In this document: positions 10,173 through 20,617 of the stretch, piece by piece
How the letters are laid out: each line of letters begins with the position of its first letter
How positions within the stretch are numbered: the stretch's first letter is position 1
Assembly: GCA_032871835.1 (NCBI GenBank)
Contig: CM065295.1
Span: forward strand, 38,438,360-38,502,359
Reading direction: 5' to 3'
DNA: 64,000 nucleotides
Origin: Dipteronia dyeriana
Lineage: Eukaryota > Streptophyta > Magnoliopsida > Sapindales > Sapindaceae
Position numbers and translations under genes: made by a program
The notes under the pieces: model-generated
Told to the model about the DNA's origin: nothing
The model's input: the letters and a program-made list of their open reading frames with translations, nothing else
The model's database searches: none

Positions 10173-12321
10173 TTACCAAAAATCACAAGAATGAGCTTTC
10201 AAAGCAATTTGTGCAACATGGCAAATGTGTTCATCCTTTCTAATCCACCTAGGTGCAGTATTTTTCTTCCTAGTGGTCAATGGTACATGAGCTCTAAATG
10301 TCCTAGGATCATGCAAAGGTTTTCCACTTTTCCTAGTGACATGCATCATGGCTCTAGGTTTCTTAGGATCATGCATCATGGCTCTAGATGTCCTAGGATC
10401 ATGCTTCATGGCTCTACCTTTTTTTTTTCTATCATGATTTCAATCCTACAAAATTTGATATACCTAAAGCAATTTGGTCTAATGTGACCATCAATACCAC
10501 AAAAATGACATGTAGGTAAAAGATTATGAATTATACCATATCCTTGAGGATGCATTAGAGCCTTCCCATGTCTTTGTGGTTGTTTTGCTTGTTGTTGAGG
10601 AGCTATCCTTCTTTGTTGTTGAGCAAGACTTGATTGCTTCCTTGGTTGATCTTGCATGATAGGTGCCTTCCCTTTGTGAGCTTTTGGTTGAGGGAAGTTA
10701 ATTTGAGGAGCCCTTGTAAGATGAGCTTGAGGTAGGCTTCTTAGTGCCACCTTCACTTGAGCACTACTTGAACACTCTCCTAGATCAAGCTTCTTCCAAG
10801 GAGTTTGATGAGGAGAGAACCTATTGAAGTTCATGCTTCTTACAAAAATGGTCTTGCTTGGAGTGGAGGACATCTTGTTATCTTCAAACCCAAGCCCCTT
10901 CTTGTCAATTGGCCTCTTTCCAACATCTAGCATGTGGTCAAGTTTCTTGGTGCTAGAGTTCATCTCTGCCAACAACTCTCTAGCATCTTCAAGCTCTTTC
11001 TTCAACCCTTCTTCACTCTTATTAGATCTTTCCAACTCTTCATTTAGTTGGTCAAGTTGAGTTGAGAGGTCTAAATTTTCTTCTTTTAATCTCTTGATCT
11101 CATTCTTGTTTTTTAATCTTGAGCCCTCAAACTTGGCCATGTAGTCCTTGAGATCCATCTTATCCACACTTCCATTTGTGGATTGTGATGAAGATCCGTC
11201 ATCACTTGAGTAGTCTTCCACTAGACTATCATTCTCTTCTTCACTAGCATCTTTGCTCCTAAGAGAGGATGTAAATGCTATGAAGTTAGTCATGAGTTCT
11301 TCATCATCCGAAGACTCATCTCCTTCATCAGAGTCATCACTTTCACTCCATGTTGCAGCCATCAATTTTCCCTTATTCTTATTCTTGTGATTTGCACATT
11401 CCGGGGCAAAGTGACCTATTCTACCACATTCATAGCATTGGACTCCTTTCTTCTCGGTTTCTCTTGCCTAGGCTCAAACTTCTTAAAGGGAGCCTTTTTC
11501 TTCAAGTCTTGACCCTTGGATCCAAAGCCTTTCTTCTCGGACTTGTATAATTTCTTGAACTTCCTCATTAGCAAGGCCATCTCTTTATCCGAGTCATCAC
11601 CTTCCTCCTTCTCAACTTTGGAGGCTTTTAAAGCAATATCTTTTTGCTTCTTTAATGGTATGGGGTTAGGACATTTCCTAGATTCATATGCTAGAAGCCT
11701 CCCAATCACTTCACTTGGCTTCATGTCCTTGTAACCACTATTTTCTTCCAAAGTTGTCATCTTAGACTCAAATCTATCGGGTAGAGATCTCATAATCTTC
11801 TGATTGATCTTCCTATCCGAATAAAGATCACCAAGTTGATGACTTTGGTTCACAATGTCCATCAACCTTATTTCAAATTCATCGAAGCACTCGTTCTCAT
11901 CCATCTTGAGCAATTCAAATTGCGTTTGGAGAACTTGAAGCTTCGATTCTTTAACCACGTCGGTTCCCTCATGTGCAACTTCTAGGATGTCCCACGCTTC
12001 CTTAGCTATCTTAGTGTTTTGAACCAACTTGTATTGGTTATCATCCATTGCACAAAGGATGGCATGCATTGCCTTCCTATTCCACTTTGAAGCCTCAAAC
12101 TCTTGTGCATTCCACTGAGCCTTTGGTTTGAGTACATCATCTCCTCCATCTGCAGGAGTCATCATGGGTGGAGTGTAGCCATCTTCAACTGCCATCCATT
12201 CCCTGTCATGAATTTGGCATATGTACGACTCCATCTTGCCTTTCTAAGAGGCGTAATTCAACTCGGTGAGGAGTGGAGGTCTAGTGCTAGAAGCTCCCTC
12301 ATTGCCACCGTTTCCACTCAT
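10173..12321 (-). pseudogene. Element B gag (capsid, coiled coil, two zinc knuckles)
   Basis: The start is the ATG at 12321 (MSGNGGNEGASSTRPP). An in-frame TAG at 12246-12244 stands where the family has a Trp codon just before KGKMESYI. The capsid region follows (KEAWDILEVAHEGTDVVKES). A first CCHC knuckle, CYECGRIGHFAPEC, lies near 11440-11400 after a one-base frameshift. An acidic serine stretch (SESDDSDEGDESSDDEE) and a coiled coil (KNEIKRLKEENLDLSTQLDQ) follow. A second knuckle, CHFCGIDGHIRPNC, lies near 10500. Short repeats of MMHDP-type text lie at 10410-10300. Gag forms the virus-like particle; this copy is broken. Confidence 0.9.
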
Positions 12322-12433
12322 TGTGTTTATGAATAAATAATATGAATGCAAGTGTATGAATGGTCAACACAAACACACAAAATGCAATACGCACCAAAAT
12401 AAGCAAGGATCACCTATGTCTGTCTAAGAACCT

Positions 12434-12447
12434 GCTCTGATACCAAT
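12434..12447 (-). other. Element B primer-binding site
   Basis: The reverse complement reads ATTGGTATCAGAGC, directly beside the 5' LTR end. It matches an initiator tRNA-Met primer. Confidence 0.85.
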
Positions 12448-13338
12448 TGAAACAAATATTATGGTGTGTATAGAATTAATCTAGAGGGGGGTGAATAGAT
12501 TTTAATTAACTTTTACCCAATTTTCGTTAAGAGTCAAGTTGATGAAAATACCCCTAGCTAGTTAAAAAGATACCACAAGTGTAATAAATACGGAAATAGT
12601 AAAAACACTTGAGATATAAGTTGAAACCGTCCAAATGGGAAAAACAACGGGCTGATGAGTGCGCCACACTAGAACCTCAAATCCACTAATGATAAAGGAA
12701 TTACAACCTAATCCCGGTTTAATCCTCCACCACTACCTAATCCCGGTATAAGTGAACCTAGTTCATCATGCTTATGCTTTAAGCTACCTACTCCCGGAAG
12801 CAACACAAGTCTTACTTCTCAATGAAGAGATAAAGTGTCCTAAGTGAATATATGATGATATTCAATGAACAAACAAGGCTAGGAAACCCTATATGCTTAT
12901 CTAGGATAATGAAATGACAATTAATACAATCCTAGATATCAAAAGCTAAATGACATGTTCAAGAAGCTTAGCTAAACATAGATCAAACAATCCTATGAAG
13001 CTATCACAATACAACACTCAATCATGGCATCACAACAATCTCTAATTTGTTTCTAAGAATGTTCTAAGAGCATACAAATAATTAAAGAGATGGTTTAGTA
13101 AGCAAAACACTTAACTTGTAAGAAGATAGTGAAGAACTTACAAAATAAGATGTGATGAAGCAACCCTATCCACAGATGCACTCTAGATGAACTTAGATGA
13201 TGCAAGATGAAGATTTAATGCTCAAGGGATGGCTTTGATTGATTGAAAATGAGTTCTTAGAAGTGTTTTTTCCTTAGAAATGTGTTCTAAGGAAGAAATG
13301 TGATATTCTGAACTCATTTTTGACCTTAAGGCATTGAG

Positions 13339-13393
<55 letters not shown>

Positions 13394-14070
13394 ATCCAAA
13401 CAAAGTGAGGTCATTTTGGAAAAAATGTTCCAGCTTCCTCTGTGTGCACTGGTGACGTGTGCTGGTCGAGTAGCGCACCACCAGTGCACAACCTATTTTT
13501 AAAACATGAGTTGGACGAGTGGCGCATCCAGTAGTGCAACACAAGCGTAGATTCTCTGGGATGTTTGTGCTGGTGAGGCTGCGCTAGACGAATAGCGCAT
13601 GCCCACATTTTTCAACTACGTGTGGGTGCAGCAGCGCAGTTCAGTGGCGCATGACTAGCGGTGGTCCATTGTGAATGTTGCACTGGTGACGTGCGCTGGT
13701 CAAGTAGTGCACCACCAGTGCAATGCCTATTTTTCAACACTCAAATGCACAAAAATAATAAGTTTAAGAGTGATGAAATTGCATCCTATTTTAATGCCTA
13801 GCATGATATACAACTTTCATATCAATATGAAAATAAGTCAATACGAGTCATTTAAACTAAAATACACACAAGAAAACACTCAACATATAAGATCAAGAGT
13901 TATGCATGAATATGTGAGTGTGTGCAACTATATCTTCAAAGTAAGTAAGCACAAGAATTTTACCTTTGATGCTTCTCCTCTTGAGGTCTGAGAGCCTAAG
14001 CTACCCTTACATGAACCCCAACAATATGGTTGTTCAAGAAATAAACCAATCAACAAATGAGGACTTTTCA
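12448..14070 (-). repeat. Element B 5' LTR
   Basis: About 1.6 kb, TG to CA. The 12448-13285 part matches the other LTR. The remaining part holds a (TA)n run and a GC-richer block in which GTGCACTGGTGACGTG-like sequence occurs twice (about 13445 and 13678) with GAGTAGCGCACCACC. It ends GGACTTTTCA before AGTTG. An open frame that seems to run into element A gag here is an artefact of the junction. Confidence 0.85.
13340..13391. repeat. (TA)n microsatellite inside element B 5' LTR
   Basis: An uninterrupted TA run of about 52 bp, absent from the other LTR, so gained or lost after insertion. Confidence 0.95.
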
Positions 14071-14377
14071 AGTTGGATCAACGCATCATTAACACCATGT
14101 GTTCTTTCAACGGTGGCTCTATTATCAACTTCTCATGCAACTTGGAAATCCCTTGAAAAGAGGTATGCATCTCAATCTAAAACACGCATTTTGCAACTGA
14201 AAAATCAACTCTACAAAACTAAGAGAGGTGATCTATCCATTTATGAATTTATTGATAAAATCACTCATATTGTTGATAATTTAGCTCTTGCTGGAACACC
14301 TGTTGAAGATGATGTTATTACTATAATTATGAATAATGTCGGTCCTGTATACAATGTGATAGGAAATTCAGCACAAT
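14071..14377 (+). pseudogene. Element A gag, middle part
   Basis: 14071-14075 is the second AGTTG of the element B duplication. From there the frame reads WINASLTPCVLSTVALLSTS, then ATWKSLEKRYASQSKTRIL, LKNQLYKTKRGDLSIYEFID and VDNLALAGTPVEDDVI. This is classic copia gag (UBN2-type) with the W-x-x-L-x-x-x-Y-x-x-x-S core. It joins 5738 in frame once B and one AGTTG copy are removed, and is then cut by element C at 14377. Confidence 0.88.
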
Positions 14378-14995
14378 GTCACGGACCGCAAGCTTACAAG
14401 CCCAAGAGTCTAACAAAGGCCTTTACTTTGCCCAGCTCCTAGAAGATTCTAGAGACCATTCCACAATTCCAACATTGGTCAAGCTTCTGGAAGTCTCTAG
14501 CAACTCAACCATCTCTACACCATTCTTGTACTTAGCTAGATATGTGTAAAATAATCTAGAACCTTGTAAAGGCATGTAAATACTTGTAGAGTATTCAAGT
14601 TAGGTGTAGAATATTCTAGAGACTTAATCTCCATTATTATACTAGATTAGTCTAGAAAATTCCTTAAGGAGGTGGCTCACCTATAAATAGCCAACCCTTC
14701 TCATTTGTAAACCATCCTAGAATTCTTTCATTAATACAACTCTTCATTTGAGAATACTTATAAGCATTCTAATGATCCAGAGCATCGTGGTCTTCCTTCG
14801 CAAGTCCCACTAATCCTTTGTCTCTGGGCTCCCCATTTCAACCCTCTCCCGGCTGTCCCCACTTGAAATTGCTTCCGCATATTCACACTTGGCAACATTC
14901 GTCCAAGAACTTGCCCGAGTGTCCTTTTTATAGGCTTACTTAGCAACGTTCCCACAGAAGTTGTCTAAGTGCCTAGCTGAAATCTCACCACGTGA
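14378..14995 (+). repeat. Element C 5' LTR
   Basis: Contains the promoter-like CTATAAATAG at 14681-14690 and a downstream GC-rich leader. The end near 14995 is judged from the other LTR (CACCACGTGA against CACCCCGTAACA) and the primer site right after it. Confidence 0.85.
14681..14690 (+). promoter_or_regulatory. TATA box of element C LTR
   Basis: CTATAAATAG, a good plant TATA box; the same ten bases recur in the right LTR at 16071-16080. Confidence 0.7.
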
Positions 14996-15012
14996 GTGGT
15001 ATCAAAGCAGGT
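14996..15012 (+). other. Element C primer-binding site
   Basis: GTGGTATCAAAGCAGGT follows the LTR. TGGTATCA matches the initiator tRNA-Met primer core, with A for G at the next variable position. Confidence 0.7.
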
Positions 15013-15197
15013 CGGTTCTAAGCAGTAGGTGTCAGAGCCTGTTACTAGACAATCACAACTAGCACGAGTCATGCACTCCCATAGCGAAGTTGCCACCATA
15101 GAGCAATCATAGCTAGCTCGAGCCACGCCATCCGATAGCAAAGTTTCTCGATTCAAAATCCAAACGATTGTTCGTGGCAACCAACGCTCTATCCAAC

Positions 15198-15890
15198 ATG
15201 CAAAGCAAGTCCAAGGCACTCTCCATCCAGGTGGATTCCCTGCTCGAGCCATGCAAGATGCCATCCATAACACGACTCGAGGAGACACTGAACTCTCCCT
15301 TCTCTCCACAGGATGTAACGCTAAGGGACGTTCATAAAAGCAGGAAGCGTGCAAGCCATAGGAGGCAATCGAAGGCACCAAGAGAAGGCACCCGAGATGC
15401 TGGATCACCTTCAAAGCCAAGCAAGCCCAATTACACCGAGCCAAGGATACAGCCCACCACAAAGCTTGAGGAATCACCCAGTTCTCCACATAACCAGCCG
15501 ACCGTAGGCGTTGAAAGGAGTAAAAAGTGTGCAAGCCATGGCAAGCGATCAAAGGCATTGAGAGAAGGCACTCGAGACGCTGGATCACCTTTGAAACCTA
15601 GCCAGCCCACTTGCGTCGAGCAAAGGATGCAAGACTCGAACTCGATCTTTCAAGGGAGGCTTTCCAAGCCGAAGACCTTCCCCACAAATGACTCAACTTG
15701 CGGCCAACTCCAACATAATCAGTGCCTATGCAACGAGAATGTTACAAACTTAGGTGGGGGAGGATGTCACGGGTCGCAAGCTTACAAGCCCAGGAGTCCA
15801 ACAAAGGCCCCTTTACTCTGCCCAGCTCATGGAAGATTCTATAGACCACTCTATAATTCCAACATTGGTCAAGCTTCTAGAAGTTTCTAG
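15198..15890 (+). CDS. Element C internal ORF with 60-residue repeats
   Basis: An unbroken frame from the ATG at 15198 runs through the interior into the right LTR (end about 15890). It is open about ten codons further upstream without an ATG. The product is basic and rich in Ser, Lys and Arg. It repeats a block of 60 residues: RKRASHRRQSKAPREGTRDA recurs as KKCASHGKRSKALREGTRDA exactly 180 bp later. I recognise no enzyme domain; it may be a relic of a gag-like reading frame, and its last residues lie in LTR sequence. Whether it is translated is unknown. It is one of few unbroken frames in the window, but the repeats alone could keep it open. Confidence 0.45.
   Translation: MQSKSKALSIQVDSLLEPCKMPSITRLEETLNSPFSPQDVTLRDVHKSRKRASHRRQSKAPREGTRDAGSPSKPSKPNYTEPRIQPTTKLEESPSSPHNQPTVGVERSKKCASHGKRSKALREGTRDAGSPLKPSQPTCVEQRMQDSNSIFQGRLSKPKTFPTNDSTCGQLQHNQCLCNENVTNLGGGGCHGSQAYKPRSPTKAPLLCPAHGRFYRPLYNSNIGQASRSF
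15241..15650 (+). repeat. 180-bp tandem repeats inside element C
   Basis: Units 15241-15420 and 15421-15600, with a partial third unit to about 15650. GCAAGCCATA at 15351 and GCAAGCCATG at 15531 are exactly 180 bp apart, as are TCTCCACA blocks near 15303 and 15483. Confidence 0.8.
15753..15764 (+). other. Element C polypurine tract
   Basis: GGTGGGGGAGGA directly before the TG of the 3' LTR; the usual plus-strand primer for reverse transcription. Confidence 0.8.
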
Positions 15891-16402
15891 CAACTCAACC
15901 ATCTCTACACCATTCTTGTACTAAACTAGATAGGTATAAAATAATCTAGAACCTTGTGAATGCATGTAAATACATGTAGAGTATTCTAGTTAGGTGTAGA
16001 ATATTCTAGAGACTTAATCTCCATTATTAGACTAGATTAGTCTAGAACATTCCTTAAGGAGGTGTCTCACCTATAAATAGCCAACCCTTCTCATTTGTAA
16101 ACCATCCTAGAATTCTTTTATTAATACAGCTCTTCCTTAGAGAGTACTTATAAGCATTCTAGTGATCCAGAGCATCGTGGTCTTTCTTTACAAGTCCTAC
16201 CGATCCTCTGTCTCCGGGCTCCCCATTTTAACCCTCTCCCGACTGTCCCCACTCTAAATCGCTTCCGCATCTTCACACTTGGTAACGTTAGTCCAAGAAC
16301 TTGTCTGAGTGTCCTTTTTACAGGCTTACTTAGCAACGTTCCCACGGAAGTTGCCTAAGTGCTGCACGGGTGTGCCTGGCTTGAAATCTCACCCCGTAAC
16401 AA
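15765..16402 (+). repeat. Element C 3' LTR
   Basis: Homologous to 14378-14995 with scattered substitutions and small indels; TATA box at 16071-16080; ends CCCCGTAACA. The frames on the opposite strand in both LTRs (for example 16345-16148) are LTR artefacts. Confidence 0.85.
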
Positions 16403-16760
16403 CAAGCTCAAGATACTTCAATTTCCTTGGATTTTTTTTTGGTCTTCTGTTAAGCACTGAAATGCGACTTAATGTGCAAAATTCAGTTTTATCTTAGAGT
16501 ACAACTACTGAATTTTATGCTCCCAAATCTAAAACAAGCTCATCGCATGGTCGAGGTAGCTTTAATCAACAGAGCTCCTCTCAAAATCATCAATGACTAG
16601 CTCGTTCCCCAAATCCTTCTCCATATTCTAGTTCATCTCCATCTGACAACCGACACAAATGTCAGATTTGTGGTCGTTTTGGACACACCGCAATCAGTTG
16701 CTATCATCGAATGGATCATGCATATAAAGGTCGTGTACCTACCAAAAAGCTTGGAGCTAT
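16403..16760 (+). pseudogene. Element A gag, last part with zinc knuckle
   Basis: After element C the frame resumes with AQDTSISLDFFFGLLLSTEM, the end of the capsid domain, and soon meets a stop at 16496. From about 16645 the frame gives RHKCQICGRFGHTAISCYHR, a CX2CX4HX4C knuckle with all four ligands present. It leads into the protease. Confidence 0.8.
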
Positions 16761-17215
16761 GGTTGCTTCTACAAATGTGAATAAAGATGATCAAGTTTGG
16801 TACACAGATAATGGTGCTTCCAACCACATCACATCCAATCTTTCCAATTTATCCATACAAACTGAGTATCATGGCAATGATCAAGTTGCGGTCAGTAATG
16901 GTTCAGGTTTGCCTATATCTCTCATATTGGTTCTTCTCAACTTCTTCATAATTCCTCTACTTTTAATATGAATAATACTGTACATTGTCCTTCTGTTTCT
17001 GCTAATTTATTATCTGTTAATCAATTCTCTCATGATAATCATTGTTATTTTATTTTTTACTCTAATGGTTGTTTTCTTAAGGACTAAAAAATGAGGAAGA
17101 CTATTTTCCACGGCAAGAGTGAACATGGCCTTTATCCTATGCAGCTTAGTCATTACAACTCAAATAAAATAATTCAGCCTTTTACTTTTGTTGGAGTTTG
17201 AGTTGCTTATCCAGT
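16761..17215 (+). pseudogene. Element A protease region
   Basis: The text DQVWYTDNGASNHITSNLSN carries the copia protease active site as D-N-G where D-S-G or D-T-G is normal. Downstream pieces VSANLLSVNQFSHDNHCYF and KSEHGLYP match the usual path to integrase. Stops and a frameshift lie at about 16930-17090. Confidence 0.8.
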
Positions 17216-17965
17216 TTGGCATCATCGTTTTGGAAATCCTGCTTTACCAATTTTAAAGCAAATTGTCTCTCAATATCATTTGCCTCTTAAAGGCACTTTT
17301 ACTAGTAATTTTGTTTGTGAGTCTTGTCCTATAGGCAAAAGTTATCGTTTACCATTTCAAGCATCAACATATGTTTCTCGCTCACCTATGGAATTAATTC
17401 ATTCAGATATATGGACATCTCCATGTTATTCAATAAAAGGATCCAAATATTATATTCTATTTGTTGATGATTATTCTAAATATTCATGGATTTTTCCAAT
17501 GCGTTTTAAACATGAAGCTTTTGATTATTTTGTGAAATTTAAAACACATGTTGAAAATCTGTTTTCTTGTCAAATAAAATCTTTTCAAACCGATGGAGGC
17601 GGTGAATATATTGGTAAATATTTTCAAGCTTTCTTAGAAAAACATGGTATTTCTCATCGATTATCTTGTCCCATACTCCGGAGCAAAATGGTCTTGCCGA
17701 AAGAAAGCATCGTCACATTGTTGACACTGGTCTCACTCTTTTAGCTAATGCTAGCATGTCACCTAAATATTGGCTTGATACTTTTAATACTGTTGTGTTT
17801 TTAATTAATCGTCTTCCTACAAAGGTTTTAGAAAATATTTCCCCATATGAAAATCTTTTTCTTCGAGCTCCAAATTATGAAATTCTTCGTGTTTTTGGTT
17901 GTGCTTGTTTTCCGTGTCTACACCTATATAACAAAAACAAACTTCAATTTCGATCAAAAAAATAT
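17210..17965 (+). pseudogene. Element A integrase
   Basis: The zinc-binding box begins WHHRFGNPALP (second His replaced by Asn) and ends CESCPIGKSYRLPF. The catalytic core shows MELIHSDIWTSP (Asp), IKSFQTDGGGEYIG (Asp) and, after a frameshift near 17665, EQNGLAERKHRHIVD (Glu). Further text YWLDTFNTVVFLINRLPTKV and FGCACFPCLHLY is normal for the copia integrase end. A deletion at about 17965 then joins the integrase directly to the stretch before RT. Confidence 0.88.
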
Positions 17966-17989
17966 CAGATTATGCCAAATCAATAATCT

Positions 17990-18850
17990 TCATACAACTG
18001 ATATACCAGTTCCAACATCCTCGTCTACCCATGCTATGGTTACACGAGGAAAGGTAGGTACTCGTGTTCCTAATAGAAAATATGCTTTGACAATAACTCG
18101 AATGCCTGAACAGATTGAACCTTCATGTTTTAGTCAAGCTATAAAACAAATTGAATGGCGTACAACTATGTGTTCAGAATTCAACGCCTTGCAGCAATGT
18201 GGTACTTTGTCATTGGTTGAGCGCACTCCAGATATGAATGTATTATCTAATTAATGGGTGTTTAAAATAAAGAAAAATTTGGATGGATCTTTTGAACGCT
18301 ACAAAGCTTGAGTTGTAACTAATGGGTTTCACCAACAAGAAGGAATTGACTATACAGAGACTTTTAGTGCGGTTGTGAAACATACTACTATATGAGTTGT
18401 TCTATCTCTTGCAATCCATAAAAAATGGATAATTAGACAGTTGGATGTTCAAAATGCATTTCTTCATGGATTCCTAAATAAAGAAGTCTACATGCGACAA
18501 CCAAAAGGGTTTGTGGACCCTTCATTCCCCAATCATGTTTGTCGACCTCATAAATCTCTTTACGGTTTAAAACAAGCACCACGGGCTTGGTTCAACCGTT
18601 TTTCTGATTACCTTGAAAATCTTGGATTTATTGAATCTACGGTTGATTATTCTCTTTTTACATATCATAAAAATGAAGTTACCATTATTTTACTAATATA
18701 TGTGGATGATATTCTTATTACAGGTAATAGTGAATCTCCCCTCAAGAAACATATTGCAAACTTAGGAAAATTATTTGCTATGAAAGATCTTGGTAACTTG
18801 CATTATTTTCTAGGTCTCGAAGCTGATTTTACTCATCAGGTTTACACTTA
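17990..18850 (+). pseudogene. Element A reverse transcriptase
   Basis: Starts at TDIPVPTSSSTHAMVTRGK (linker), then RT blocks: [59 protein letters not shown] and the catalytic LLIYVDDILITGNS, all with key residues intact. In-frame stops at 18252-18254 (TAA), 18309-18311 (TGA) and 18393-18395 (TGA) sit at positions where the family has Gln or Arg codons, so each fits a single C-to-T change. A frameshift follows at about 18840. Confidence 0.9.
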
Positions 18851-19640
18851 ACACAATCAAAGTATGCCTTAGACTTGCTTCGTCGAACTAAAATGGAAGA
18901 TGCCAAACCTTATCATTCTCCAGCTACCAGTGGCAAGAAAATGGACCTGAATGATGGTGATCCACTTCCAGATCCTTCCGATTATTGAAGTATAGTTTGT
19001 GCTTTGTAGTACTTGACCTTAACAAGACCCGATTTATCTTTCTCTGATAATCAAGTGTGTCAATTTATGCATCGGCCTACCACCACTCATTGGGCTGCCG
19101 TCAAGCGTATTTTATGTTATGTTAAGGGAACATTTGATCATGGTTAATTTTTTCAACCAGGCTCATTACATCTTGAAGCCTACTCTGACGTAGATTATGC
19201 TGGAAGTCCAATCGATTGACGACCTACCGGTGGTTATTATGTGTATCTTGGTCAAAATCCAATCTCATGGAGTGCTAAAAAGTAACCAACTATATCTAGA
19301 TCAAGCACGGAATTTGAATATCGCAAACTTGCTAGTACCGCAGCGGAAATTCATGGTTACGGTCTCTTTTAAAAGACCTATGACTTTATCTTTTTATGCC
19401 TCACATTTGGTGTGATAATATAAGCTCGATTTCTTTGGCTTCAATCCTAGTATTTCATGCACGAACAAAACATATTGAAGTCGATTATCACTACGTTCGA
19501 GAAAAGGTTGTTCGAAAGGAATTTGAGCTTTGCTATATACGAGCTGAAGATCAAATTGTTGATATATTCACCAAAGGATTGTCTAGCGCTCGTTTTACTA
19601 CATTGAAGGGCAGGTTAATGGTCCGCCAACGTCCCATTAA
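18851..19640 (+). pseudogene. Element A RNase H
   Basis: From 18851, in a shifted frame, the RT tail LTQSKYALDLLRRTKMEDAK leads to the RNase H pieces EAYSDVDYAGSPID, PTGGYYVYLGQNPISWSAKK, RSSTEFEYRKLASTAAEI, ARTKHIEVDYHYVREKV and QIVDIFTKGLSSARF. Stops at 19217-19219 (TGA) and 19283-19285 (TAA) replace Arg and Gln codons. The D-E-D type acidic residues can be followed, but four or more breaks make it non-functional. Confidence 0.85.
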
Positions 19641-19650
19641 CTTGTGGGGA
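19641..19650 (+). other. Element A polypurine tract
   Basis: CTTGTGGGGA immediately before the 3' LTR. Confidence 0.75.
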
Positions 19651-19948
19651 TGTAATAGACAACTTAGATTATGTAATCTTTATAATCAATCAACTCTTGG
19701 ACCAATATCAATGCATATAATTTGTGCCCACATCACTGCTTTTCAAAATCAACACATGATCCCTTCATTCTTGGTTGTATATGTAATATCATGAGTGTAG
19801 GCTTGATACTTGTAATATAGTTATTGTAATTTTTAATTTGAAATCCCTTAACTTATGCCTTGTAAACAATATATAAAGCAATAGTCATAAAGTCTAAGAT
19901 TCATCTTTTGAACTTAGAAAATTCAATCAATTATCTTGTATTATTTTA
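19651..19948 (+). repeat. Element A 3' LTR
   Basis: Begins TGTAATAGACAAC and ends TTATTTTA; homologous to 5053-5387 but lacks the CATAATTTGTGCC duplication. Confidence 0.9.
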
Positions 19949-19990
19949 GGTGTCATAGATCATATCCACCCGATGAAGATTTTCGAAGGA

Positions 19991-20545
19991 TTAACCATTG
20001 ATCCAAGAAACAACCACTTTAGAATCACTGACAATTGTCACTTTTCGATTCGCTAAGGACTCATACGAGGCCAACAAACCACAAGCTCTATGAATAGAAA
20101 ATATTTCAACCGAATTAGAGTAAATATAGCCTACAAAAGATGAAAATAAACACAAAACTTTGTCACAATGATCTCTAAGAACACCACCAATCCTAGCCAC
20201 ACCTGGACAACCCCTAACAAAGTCATCAACATTGAACAACAACTCGTCATTAATGGGAGCAATCCACACATAAGGATTGTTGTTCTTAGCTTTGCTAATA
20301 TCCACACACCTATCTTGAATATTAAGGAACATAAAGGTAAAATCCTCCTTTGATCCCTCACATAGATGCTTGAACCACCAAGATACTTTAAATCTAGCCG
20401 AATCCATGGACAACATAAAATCAGCCTCCTTGCCTCTGAAAACCATTCTATTTCTGGTCTCCCAAATTGACCAATCCAATGCAAAAAATAAGATATTCCA
20501 TATTCTTTTCTTATTCGCAGCCGGTCACAAGAACATCCACCCATC
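19991..20545 (-). pseudogene. LINE C-terminal RNase H (RVT_3-like), first part
   Basis: The minus-strand frame 20479-19991 contains WIAPINDELLFNVDDFVRG, GVARIGGVLRDHCDKVL and KVTIVSDSKVVVSWING. This matches the RNase H-like domain found at the end of plant LINE ORF2 and in many plant transposon remnants. The domain should open with a D-G pair; here the text reads NVDDF. It runs to the edge of copia element A at about 19949 and continues at 5052. Confidence 0.8.
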
Positions 20546-20617
20546 TAGCCAGTCATTCAACGAATTGTTGGAACACGCGGACACCTCTCATCAGCTCATG
20601 CAACCCTACTATAATTT

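Larger units (their letters stand above)
5739..14070 (-). mobile_element. Sire/Maximus-like copia element B nested in gag of A
   Basis: A minus-strand copia element of about 8.3 kb. It is bounded by TG (5739) and CA (14070), with an exact AGTTG duplication. On the minus strand the order is 5' LTR (14070-12448), primer site, gag with coiled coil and two zinc knuckles, protease, integrase, RT, RNase H, 3' LTR. The long gag with two CCHC knuckles, the protease motif DSGCSRHM and the RT text place it near Sire/Maximus. Removing it together with one AGTTG copy restores the frame of element A gag, which confirms the boundaries. Confidence 0.92.
14378..16402 (+). mobile_element. Non-autonomous LTR element C (2.0 kb) in gag of A
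   Basis: LTRs 14378-14995 and 15765-16402 both begin TGTCACGG and are alike throughout. A primer site TGGTATCAAAGCAGG lies at the end of the left LTR and a purine tract GGTGGGGGAGGA directly precedes the right one. The interior of about 770 bp has no protease, RT or integrase. The flanks read GCACAA and ACAAGC, a 4-5 bp duplication ending in ACAA. Removing C rejoins the element A gag frame (NSAQ to AQDTSISLD). It is larger than classic TRIMs, so a TRIM/LARD-like class is the best description. Confidence 0.9.
5053..19948 (+). mobile_element. Ty1/copia element A (Ale/Retrofit-like), interrupted by B and C
   Basis: LTRs at 5053-5387 and 19651-19948 are clearly homologous over their whole length. 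The 5' LTR is followed at once by the primer site TGGTATCAGAG. The 3' LTR is preceded by a purine tract ending in GTGGGGA. Domain order gag, protease, integrase, RT, RNase H is that of copia. Subtracting insertions B and C leaves about 4.5 kb, a usual size for the Ale/Retrofit group; the short LTRs and the gag and protease text fit that group. No matching 5-bp target-site duplication is visible. All ORFs are broken. Confidence 0.9.

Noticed and set aside
13966..14442. A seemingly continuous 158-residue ORF
   Set aside because: It fuses the end of element B LTR, A gag and the start of element C LTR; only 14071-14377 is real gag.
14758..14955. Similar minus-strand ORFs in both LTRs of element C (also 16148-16345)
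   Set aside because: They recur because the LTRs are copies; no known domain.
5048..19955. Target-site duplication for element A
   Set aside because: CCCGA on the left and GGTGT on the right do not match.
20131..20544. Second minus-strand ORF overlapping the LINE RNase H
   Set aside because: A shadow frame; the RNase H text is in 20479-19991.
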